From the NCBI RefSeq assembly GCF_024756235.1, contig NZ_JANUGY010000008.1:372001-436000 (forward strand): DNA of 64,000 nt, in the 5' to 3' direction. This document shows, in pieces, positions 36,516 to 43,723 of this stretch (its first letter is position 1; each line of letters starts with the position of its first letter). The translations under genes were made by a program, and so were the position numbers. The notes under the pieces are model-generated. The model made no database searches, had not been told where the DNA came from, and worked only from the letters and a program-made list of their open reading frames with translations. Source of the DNA: Massilia kyonggiensis. Its GTDB lineage: Bacteria > Pseudomonadota > Gammaproteobacteria > Burkholderiales > Burkholderiaceae_D.

Positions 36516-38120
36516 TCAGGCGCGGCGCCGCGCGATGGGACTGTTCGATGCCGGCAGCGCCAGCCTGTCGGGTACGACTGGCTGCGGCAGTCCATCCTGG
36601 CGCGCCAGGGTGAACACGCTCACGACGGCGGCCAGGCTGGCGGCCTGCTCGCGCAGTGCGGCCGCGAAGCCCGCGGTCTCCTCGACGAGGCCGGCGTTGC
36701 GTTGCGTGTCCGTGTCCATCTCGGCGATGGCATCGTTGATGCGCTCGATGCCGGCGGTCTGCGCGCTGCTCGCCTCGGCGATGGCGGCCATGATGTCGGT
36801 GACGCGCCGGACACTGGTCACGATCTCATCCATCGTGCGGCCGGTCTGGTCGGCCAGGGTCGTGCCCAGTTCGACCTGGTTGACCGAGCGCCCGATCAGG
36901 GCCGTGATGTCCTTGGCGGCGGCGGCCGAACGCTGCGCCAGGCTGCGCACTTCGTTCGCCACGACGGCGAAGCCGCGCCCGTGTTCGCCGGCGCGCGCCG
37001 CCTCGACGGCGGCGTTCAGCGCGAGCAGGTTGGTCTGGAACGCGATGCCCTCGATGACGCCGACGATGTCCGCAATTTCGCGCGACGATGCATGGATCGC
37101 TTCCATCGTGGCGATCACCTGCCCGACGACAGCCCCGCCCTGCGTGGCGACATTGGCGGCGAATCCGGCCAGTTCGTTGGCCTGCGCGGCATTCGCGGCG
37201 TTTTCCTTCGCGGTGCCGGTGAGCGCGCCCATCGACGACGACGTCTGCACGAGGGCCTGCGCCTGGTGCTCCGTGCGCTGCGCCAGGTCGCCATTGCCCT
37301 GCGCGATGTGGACCGAGGTGGCCGAAATGCTGTCGGTGGCGCTGCGCGCCTCGCTGACGATCCGCACCAGGCTGCCGTTCATGTGCCGCAGCGCCTTCAG
37401 CAGCTTGCCCGTCTCGTCCTGGGCATCCACGGTGATCATGCTGGTCAGGTCGCCCGCGGCGACGGTCTCCGCGACCCGCACGGCCTCGTTCAACTGGCGC
37501 ACCAGCGTGCGCGCGACGAGCAGCGCGAAGGCCAAGGTGACGACGAGGCCCAGCACGCCCGTGATGGCGCCGCCGAGCACGGCCCGGTTCGACGCGTCGG
37601 TCGCCGCGGCCACGGTGCCGGTGAAGCGGTCGCGCGCGGCCGAGCGGAACGCCGCCACGTCCTTGCGATAGGTCGCCAGCGCCGCGGCCATCGCCTGAAG
37701 CCTGTCCTTGGCCGGCATGCCGCTGTGGCTCGCCATCGCGTCGGAAATCGCGCGGGCCGTCTTGTAATACGTGTCGAATTCCGACGCCAGCCGGCCCAGG
37801 TCGGCGGCGTGCGCCGTGTCGAGCCCGCGCAGGCGGCGGTAGTTGTCCGCGACTTTCGCGGCGAGCGCGTCGGCGGCGGCGATCTGCTCGGGTTCGCCCG
37901 CCGCGGCGGCTGAATTGAGCACGTCGATGATCTTGTCCAGGGCCCCCGTGTTCTCCGTCATCGCGTCGAGCACGGGGTACTGCACGTCGCGCACGTCAGC
38001 CAGGCGCACGTTGTTCTGCTTGAAGACGATGGCCGTGAAGGTCAGGTAAGCCGCCATGCACAGCATCGCGATGGCCGGGGCCAGCAGGACTTTCCACATC
38101 ACGGGCAGGCGGCTCAGCAT
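36516..38120 (-). CDS. Methyl-accepting chemotaxis protein, first gene of porin operon
   Basis: 534 residues from the ATG at 38120, where GGAG lies 5 bases upstream; a GTG two codons earlier would clash with that site. Membrane helix ~10-30, periplasmic helical-bundle sensor to ~185, second helix ~190-212, HAMP (RVAETVAAGDLTSMI), and signalling hairpin GIAFQTNLLALNAAVEAARAGEHGRGFAVVANEVRS (in part). The PstS-like gene begins 30 bases downstream and the porin follows, suggesting the receptor reads a ligand handled by those two proteins. A pair of 11-bp-spaced direct repeats lies just upstream. Confidence 0.92.
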   Translation of the reverse strand: MLSRLPVMWKVLLAPAIAMLCMAAYLTFTAIVFKQNNVRLADVRDVQYPVLDAMTENTGALDKIIDVLNSAAAAGEPEQIAAADALAAKVADNYRRLRGLDTAHAADLGRLASEFDTYYKTARAISDAMASHSGMPAKDRLQAMAAALATYRKDVAAFRSAARDRFTGTVAAATDASNRAVLGGAITGVLGLVVTLAFALLVARTLVRQLNEAVRVAETVAAGDLTSMITVDAQDETGKLLKALRHMNGSLVRIVSEARSATDSISATSVHIAQGNGDLAQRTEHQAQALVQTSSSMGALTGTAKENAANAAQANELAGFAANVATQGGAVVGQVIATMEAIHASSREIADIVGVIEGIAFQTNLLALNAAVEAARAGEHGRGFAVVANEVRSLAQRSAAAAKDITALIGRSVNQVELGTTLADQTGRTMDEIVTSVRRVTDIMAAIAEASSAQTAGIERINDAIAEMDTDTQRNAGLVEETAGFAAALREQAASLAAVVSVFTLARQDGLPQPVVPDRLALPASNSPIARRRA

Positions 38121-38152
38121 CTTCACTCCACGCGGAAGCCGTCGGCCGGCCC

Positions 38153-38170
38153 CTTAAGGTTGACTTAAGG
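38153..38170. promoter_or_regulatory. 11-bp-spaced direct repeats upstream of chemoreceptor operon
   Basis: CTTAAGG-TTGA-CTTAAGG: two identical 7-mers with 11-bp repeat spacing, 33-50 bases upstream of the chemoreceptor start. One-helical-turn direct repeats are the typical binding format of OmpR/PhoB-type regulators, although the sequence is not the E. coli Pho box. The rest of the 38121-38244 gap is AT-rich and has no ORF. Confidence 0.45.
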
Positions 38171-38244
38171 CAAATGTTATCTGGTATTTACTCATTCTGG
38201 CAAGAAAATAATTTCGTATAGACAACATTTGTGAATTGTGTGAA

Positions 38245-39306
38245 TTAGGCCGTCCTGGCAAGGTCGCCCTTCAACTGCGCAACGGTCGGCGTGACGACCG
38301 CGAGGAACGCCGCTTCGCGCGCGCGGCGGGCGTGGCCACCGTTTTCCGCGCGCAGCAAGGCACGTCCCCCCAATGCCTGCAACTCCAGCGCGACGGCAGC
38401 CGCCGCGATGTCGACCATCCGCAGGCGCAGCGTCAGCAGATCGCGCGGCCGTTCGCGCAGGCTGCCATCGTCGAGGCCGGCGCACAGTGTTTGCCGGTAG
38501 GCGGCGACGTCCGCATCGAGTGCGTCGATTTCGCCGGACAAGACCGACGGGCGGTTATCGAGCGCCGCGCGCCCTGCCCGCAGCGATGCACGCGCGAGTC
38601 CGAGCCCGAGACCGCATTGCAGGCCGACGAAAGCGGGACGGATCCCGGGCAGGAAGACCCGTGCCTGCGGGTGGATCTGCCACGACGCATCGAGCGCGAC
38701 GTCGTCCAGCCGCAAGGCGGCCGTGTTGGTGCCGCGCAGCGCCAGCAGATCGAGATCGGGTTCGCGCGCCACGCCAGGCACGTCGCGAGGCAGCGCGTAC
38801 ACGGACGGATTGTCGCCGTGTTCGTCGCCGACGGCGATCGCAGCGACGAACCCCTGCCTGCGCAGATTCGTCGCCCAGGCCACCGTGCCGTTCAGGCGCA
38901 CGCCGTCCGGGCCGGCGGCGCCCGTGATCCGTAACCGATCCAGGCCGCCCAGGAATTTCATCGCGTTGGACAAGCCGGGCGCACCCGCCAGCCGGCCGTG
39001 CAACAGATCCGGCACGAGGCGGCGCACGAGGTCCCGGTTCGGACTCGCCAGCAGGCAGGCGATGACGGCACGCTGCGCCCAGTACACGAAGGCGGCGCTG
39101 AGCGAGTGTTCGGCGAGTCCTGCGACGACATCGACGGCCGCACTCAACGCAAGCCCGTCCCCGCCTTCGCTCTCGGGCACACCCACCGCGAACAGGCCGG
39201 CCTCGGCCAGGCGGGCCGGCAGCGCATCCGCGTGCAGCGGTTCCGAGTCCAGGTTGTCCGCGTGACCGTCGAGCCATGCGACCAGCGATTCATCCATTTC
39301 TACCAT
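38245..39306 (-). CDS. Acyl-CoA dehydrogenase family protein
   Basis: 353 residues, ATG 39306 preceded by AGGATGAATCG. Acyl-CoA-dehydrogenase-like order: helical N-domain (LPARLAEAGLFAVGVPESEGGDGL), middle beta domain (GVRLNGTVAWATNLRRQGFVAAIAV, LLALRGTNTAALRLDDVAL), C-terminal helices (FVGLQCGLGLGLARASLRAGRAAL). It is shorter than classical members (~380), and the C-terminal part is divergent, so the catalytic base and even the FAD-dependent reaction are uncertain; it might instead be a flavin-dependent monooxygenase-like member. No beta-oxidation partner genes adjoin it. Divergent from the secreted protein at 39434. Confidence 0.75.
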   Translation of the reverse strand: MVEMDESLVAWLDGHADNLDSEPLHADALPARLAEAGLFAVGVPESEGGDGLALSAAVDVVAGLAEHSLSAAFVYWAQRAVIACLLASPNRDLVRRLVPDLLHGRLAGAPGLSNAMKFLGGLDRLRITGAAGPDGVRLNGTVAWATNLRRQGFVAAIAVGDEHGDNPSVYALPRDVPGVAREPDLDLLALRGTNTAALRLDDVALDASWQIHPQARVFLPGIRPAFVGLQCGLGLGLARASLRAGRAALDNRPSVLSGEIDALDADVAAYRQTLCAGLDDGSLRERPRDLLTLRLRMVDIAAAAVALELQALGGRALLRAENGGHARRAREAAFLAVVTPTVAQLKGDLARTA

Positions 39307-39433
39307 CGATTCATCCTGTGTAAGTAAGCGTTGTAGCGATGGTAGGCGAAATCAAGATCCATACAAATAAATAGCGATTTTGCTGTTTCGGGTTTCCATG
39401 TAGACTTCGAGCGGATCAATCACAGGTAGCAAA

Positions 39434-40645
39434 ATGCGCAACATCTTCGTATTCGTCATGGCTTGTTCGTTGCTGTCCGCGCATGGACAGTCTTTTGCCC
39501 AGGAGGCAAAGCCGCCTCGCGTTGAATTTCCTGTCTGGGAGCGTGTGCTGTCCGGCACACTCGGCACGAAGCCGATCAGTGTGACACTGACCCGCATTGC
39601 CGCGAACGTGTCGGGCTGGTATTGCTATGAGCCGTGCTCCGAGAAGAACCGGCAACAACTGCAGCTAACCGGCACGGTGAAAACCAACACGCTCAAGCTG
39701 ACCGAGCGCGATTCGCGGTCTGCGAAGAACATTGCGACCGGCCGCTGGGCCATTCACCTGGACGGCGACAACGCCTCGGGGAACTGGACGTCGCCCGACG
39801 GCAGGAAGACGTTTCCCCTGCACTTGCGCGATACGCAGCCGGTACCGTTCGAACTCCGCCTCGTTGCCGACGCGATGCCGAAAGAGACGGATGACAGCGA
39901 CGAAGCGCCTCATGTATCGGCCATCAGGATTTATCGAAACGGCAGGCTCGCGCAGGAGCTGGCGACCGATTCCCAGGGTCCGGGCAGCGTCTTCATTCCA
40001 TCGCTCGTGGATGCCAATTTCGATGGGTTCCCCGATCTGACGATCGATCTCGGTTTGCCGGCTGGGCCGAACATCCCGCAGCAGACCTGGCTGTTCGATC
40101 CGCGCACGCAGCGCTTCGTCGATGCGCCGGAAACGCTGCAGGGGATTACCTCGCCCGAGTTCGACAAGAAATTCAAGACCATCGTTTCGCAATGGCGCAA
40201 CGGTTGCTGCGAACATGGCGTGACGACGTATCGTTGGGATGGCACACAGCTCAAGGAAGCCGCCACGGCGTCGAGCGTGCAATTGCCCGTGCTGGTCGGC
40301 CAGAAGATCCTGTATTGCTACACGATTCCCGAGTATCGGGACGGACGTATCGAATTTCCCGATCGGGTGGAACAGGTCGGCGATCGGCTGACGTTGACGT
40401 TCGATGACTTCAGCGGGTGCGACGCGGCAGACATGTCCGCGTCGGTGCCCGACATCGCGATATGGAAGCGCGACGCGGCGGGGGCACTCAAGGTCGTGCG
40501 CACGGAGAGCACGGCGTGGAAAGCGGTCGACACGCCCGGCGGACGTCGTTATTGTCCGGAGTTTCCGTACTTTGCAAAGGGACGTATCGAGCGTAAGGTG
40601 CTGCGGGATCGCCCTGACGAACAATGCAGCGCAACGATGCCGTGA
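39434..40645 (+). CDS. Secreted protein with XAC2610-like calcium-loop motif
   Basis: 403 residues with signal peptide (cleavage near SFAQ, ~23). The N-terminal part (GTLGTKPISVTLTRIAANVSGWYCY...GNWTSPDGRKTFPLHL) looks like a small beta-barrel domain seen in many secreted unknowns. Residues 193-202, DANFDGFPDL, match the calcium-binding Asp loop of XAC2610-type proteins, which in Xanthomonas inhibit a GH19 toxin. About nine cysteines suggest disulphides. Its location just beyond the GH19 effector and immunity candidate suggests an additional or orphan immunity protein; this is inference. GC is lower than the surrounding housekeeping genes. Confidence 0.65.
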   Translation: MRNIFVFVMACSLLSAHGQSFAQEAKPPRVEFPVWERVLSGTLGTKPISVTLTRIAANVSGWYCYEPCSEKNRQQLQLTGTVKTNTLKLTERDSRSAKNIATGRWAIHLDGDNASGNWTSPDGRKTFPLHLRDTQPVPFELRLVADAMPKETDDSDEAPHVSAIRIYRNGRLAQELATDSQGPGSVFIPSLVDANFDGFPDLTIDLGLPAGPNIPQQTWLFDPRTQRFVDAPETLQGITSPEFDKKFKTIVSQWRNGCCEHGVTTYRWDGTQLKEAATASSVQLPVLVGQKILYCYTIPEYRDGRIEFPDRVEQVGDRLTLTFDDFSGCDAADMSASVPDIAIWKRDAAGALKVVRTESTAWKAVDTPGGRRYCPEFPYFAKGRIERKVLRDRPDEQCSATMP

Positions 40646-40653
40646 CGGCCACG

Positions 40654-40740
40654 CTAAGGCTTGACGTCGCGCACAGATTCCTTCGTGTAGCTGTAGAAGG
40701 TTGCCCCGGACAGAATCAGGATGCGGTCGTCAATCCCACA
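40654..40740 (-). pseudogene. Possible C-terminal gene remnant
   Basis: A 28-codon open stretch ending in TAG at 40654 and closed upstream by an in-frame TAG at 40741. It reads GIDDRILILSGATFYSYTK..., which looks like a natural protein C-terminus with a hydrophobic strand, but no start or ribosome site precedes it. It may be the decayed end of a former effector or immunity gene. Speculative. Confidence 0.25.
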
Positions 40741-40786
40741 CTACACAACAGCGTTCCCGACAGCAGCCCACGCATGACTGTGCTGT

Positions 40787-41455
40787 TCACTGGGCGCCGT
40801 TGGTCGCGCAATCGAATTGCGCTACACCCAACCGCTTCCGCTCCCGGTCCAACGCTTGCCGAACTTTTTCAGTGGTTCCCATCACTGCAGGCGACAGGTT
40901 TCGACTCGCGGCAGCCGAATAGCAATAGCCGCCCTGTTTGTCGGCACGGGATAAATAGACAACGGGCTGGTCGACATAGCCATCGAAGGAATTCGACCTG
41001 ACGCTCATACTGGCGGCGATGTCGAGCTTGCCGTCACCATTGATGTCCAGATAGCGCACGTCACGAAAACCCCGGCACGTGTCGGCGTTGACGTCCATGG
41101 GCAGGTCGATCAGAACAGGTGCAGCCTGTTCGTTCTCCACCGTCACGAGGCGACAATATGCGTTGGAGACGCCCTTGAACCGTACGGTGACGAGCGCCAG
41201 CAAATGGCCCCCTTGCGGCGCCGACCAGTAGAGCGTCTTTTCCGGCTTGAGCGACGCGATCGGCTCCTCGGGGACGTCGTCGCGATCCTTGAACACCGAC
41301 GCTGCGCGCGCCTTGATGTCGTTCGTCTCCGCGACGCTGGCGCGGCGCATGCCGTCGTCCACGGCCGCGTGAGCGTGAGACACGCCGGCCAAGGCAACGC
41401 CAAGAACGAGAGAACAGCTAACGCGGCCGCTGCGGCGTGAAGTCCACATAAACAT
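40787..41455 (-). CDS. Probable periplasmic immunity protein for the GH19 effector
   Basis: 222 residues with signal peptide (cleavage near SHAHA, ~30). The ATG at 41455 has GAGGA 9 bases upstream and overlaps the 3' end of the effector gene by 38 bases, the tight coupling usual for toxin-immunity pairs. Residues 137-146, DINGDGKLDI, form an EF-hand/XAC2610-like calcium loop. XAC2610 is known to inhibit the GH19 lysozyme toxin XAC2609, and the upstream gene here has a GH19 domain, so the pairing makes sense. Direct homology cannot be checked here. Cysteines at 14, 101, 127 and in the C-terminal part could stabilise it in the periplasm. Confidence 0.68.
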   Translation of the reverse strand: MFMWTSRRSGRVSCSLVLGVALAGVSHAHAAVDDGMRRASVAETNDIKARAASVFKDRDDVPEEPIASLKPEKTLYWSAPQGGHLLALVTVRFKGVSNAYCRLVTVENEQAAPVLIDLPMDVNADTCRGFRDVRYLDINGDGKLDIAASMSVRSNSFDGYVDQPVVYLSRADKQGGYCYSAAASRNLSPAVMGTTEKVRQALDRERKRLGVAQFDCATNGAQ

Positions 41456-43718
41456 TGTAATTTCTTCCTCGATAAGTCACTGTAAAACTGCGGGTTGCAT
41501 CCGTTCCAACCGCGTCGTCGAGATATCGTTCGACGTACACAGCGTACGACTGCCGCTCTGCAAATCCGTACCCGCCACCGTTGACCAGCACCGAGGCGCG
41601 GCCAACGGCGTCGGTCGTCACGCCCTGGTCGGCGGTACGATTGATATTCAACCGCCCGCCACCCGTGTTCTTGGACGTCCAGTAATAACCGGCCGAGTCG
41701 CAGGCATAAAACGGGGACGTCGCGATGTCGTTCGGATCGAACCGCGGATACCATAATCGGGCAGCTTGCGTCACATTTCCATGGCTGTCACGCGGATCTG
41801 CCCAGTAATGCGTGGACGTGTGCGTGATGCGGTCGTCGACATAGCGGTGATTGGCGCCCACTTGCGGAAAAGCGCGGTAGAGACCATAACTGTCGTAATT
41901 GCCGGCCCATGTAAGCTGCATCGCCCCCCTGCCATAGAACGCCTGGTAATACTGCATGGCGGGGGCTGGCCAGTACATCGTGCCGTTGCGGCGCCGCTGC
42001 TGGTGGGCGCGGCCGAGTTCCTCCATGGTGCGCCAAAGCGCCGTCTCGATGTACGTTTGCGCCAGAAAATGGATTTGCCGGGAGCGCGACACCATACCGA
42101 ACTTGCGCATGGTTTTGTTGAGCGGCGTCGAATAGGGCTGCATCCGTGCCTGCGCGGTTGCCCATGGAATCGACGCGGCCTGCGCGGCGTTCGGGCCGGA
42201 CCGCCGGGGCAGCAATTGCGTCAGCTCTTCCACGCTCAGCCACGTGCAACGCCGGAAATGACGCATGAATTCGAGCGGATGCCAATGCCATTGCGCGGCC
42301 TGCAGTGCTTCCGCATCGATGCAAAGCGCCGTGATATGGGCCTTGAGCTCCTCGAAGTCGGCGGGTTCGAGCGGTGTCGGATTTTCCGCGGATGCGGTTT
42401 TCAGCCATCCCCAGCGGGCGTCGATCGTCGCCGCATTCCACTCGGACGGAAATTTGCACACCGCCTTCGCCAAACGGGCTGCAATGGCGGCATCGTTCAT
42501 GGCTGCCCGCGCTTCCTCCGGCGTCACCGAGCCGTCGCCATCGCTGTCGAGCCAGCCACGCAATGTCGCGGAATCGCAGCGGCTGTCGCCATCCGCCGCG
42601 TCATCCACGAGCGTCCATCCGCGCCAATCCGGCAAGTCCGCATCGCTGAACTTCCGGATCGCTTCCACATTCAGGTTGACCCAGCCGGTGCCGTTCGGAT
42701 AGGCGATACGGCGCCAGTGCGGCACCGCGGCCGGTATCGCAACCTCGTCCGCGGTATTGACGCGGCGGCCGAATCGCAGCATTTCGAATACCGTGGTCTG
42801 GGCCGGCGCGGTCGCGGCTGGGAAAGCCTTGGCGATCGCCTTCGCGGATTCGAATAAACGATATTCGCCTTCTTCTTCACGCAGCGGTGCGGCCAGCTCG
42901 CGGCCATCGGCTTCGCGCGTCGTGACCACGAGATCGCCCCGGTCGTCCAGCGCGCCTTCGCCACCGGCATAGCACATCTCGACGATCAACGGCCGGTCGG
43001 TGGTGTAGACTGGATCCAACGCCACCAGTGGCGGCAATGGCGCCTTGGCATTCGGCTTCGGTGGCTGGCGATGCGCCGCCGTGAGATGCGGCACCGGCTG
43101 CGCCCCGAACACCCGGCTGCCGGCAGGGAGCAGGAAGTACATGGAACCGTACACGGCATCCGTGCGCCCGTCGCGCGTTCTCTCGACAGCGCCACCGGTG
43201 CGCCCCGCGAGCTTGCGCAGGTTGGCGTCGTCGCACACGATCTCGAAATGAATCTTGCGCTGCGTGCTCCCGTAGATCTGACCGGCCTGCCCGATCTCGT
43301 CCTTGCGAAACACGCGGCGTCCAACAGCAAGCTGGGGGTTCAATTGGGAGAGGTGCATGTACAGCGAAAAGAAGACGACTTCCTCGGCATTCGCACCGGT
43401 GCCGATGGCGGTCTGGTGGCGCACCAGCGCGCAGCCGTTGTCCGTCCATCCGCGGTAGTTTTGCGGATGGTGCGGATCGTCGACGCGAGCGGCCGGCGCC
43501 CGCACGAACACGACCGTGCCGTCCGCTACGGCACGCACGCGCGCGGTACCGTTGCCGGCGGCCGGCGCCGTCAGGTGCACGCCGCCGTGCCATCCGAGCT
43601 GGAAACTCAAGGGGAAAGCGCCATCGCCCGGCTGGCCGCAGATCATTGCGGAGGCCAGCCAGTCGTCTTCCGACTGATTCGCCTCACGCGTGGGCAGAAA
43701 AGGTGGACTGATCAACAT
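41418..43718 (-). CDS. VgrG-associated peptidoglycan-hydrolase effector (LytM-like + EF-hand + GH19)
   Basis: 766 residues, starting 5 bases after vgrG ends. Residues ~43-160 resemble an M23/LytM fold (GWHGGVHLTAP, AVADGTVVFV, SLYMHLSQL, IHFEI), but ligands look altered: HxxxD appears as H44-GGV-H48 and the usual HxH is K155-I-H157, so this part may bind rather than cut. D391-E402 is an EF-hand loop (DSDGDGSVTPEE). Residues ~545-735 are GH19-like: HFLAQTYIETALWRTMEELG with likely catalytic E558, and YGRGAMQLTWAGNY (595-608). No signal peptide, as expected for a T6SS cargo delivered by VgrG into the target periplasm. An overlapping secreted gene is the likely immunity factor. Confidence 0.82.
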   Translation of the reverse strand: MLISPPFLPTREANQSEDDWLASAMICGQPGDGAFPLSFQLGWHGGVHLTAPAAGNGTARVRAVADGTVVFVRAPAARVDDPHHPQNYRGWTDNGCALVRHQTAIGTGANAEEVVFFSLYMHLSQLNPQLAVGRRVFRKDEIGQAGQIYGSTQRKIHFEIVCDDANLRKLAGRTGGAVERTRDGRTDAVYGSMYFLLPAGSRVFGAQPVPHLTAAHRQPPKPNAKAPLPPLVALDPVYTTDRPLIVEMCYAGGEGALDDRGDLVVTTREADGRELAAPLREEEGEYRLFESAKAIAKAFPAATAPAQTTVFEMLRFGRRVNTADEVAIPAAVPHWRRIAYPNGTGWVNLNVEAIRKFSDADLPDWRGWTLVDDAADGDSRCDSATLRGWLDSDGDGSVTPEEARAAMNDAAIAARLAKAVCKFPSEWNAATIDARWGWLKTASAENPTPLEPADFEELKAHITALCIDAEALQAAQWHWHPLEFMRHFRRCTWLSVEELTQLLPRRSGPNAAQAASIPWATAQARMQPYSTPLNKTMRKFGMVSRSRQIHFLAQTYIETALWRTMEELGRAHQQRRRNGTMYWPAPAMQYYQAFYGRGAMQLTWAGNYDSYGLYRAFPQVGANHRYVDDRITHTSTHYWADPRDSHGNVTQAARLWYPRFDPNDIATSPFYACDSAGYYWTSKNTGGGRLNINRTADQGVTTDAVGRASVLVNGGGYGFAERQSYAVYVERYLDDAVGTDATRSFTVTYRGRNYNVYVDFTPQRPR

Positions 43719-43723
43719 GGTGA

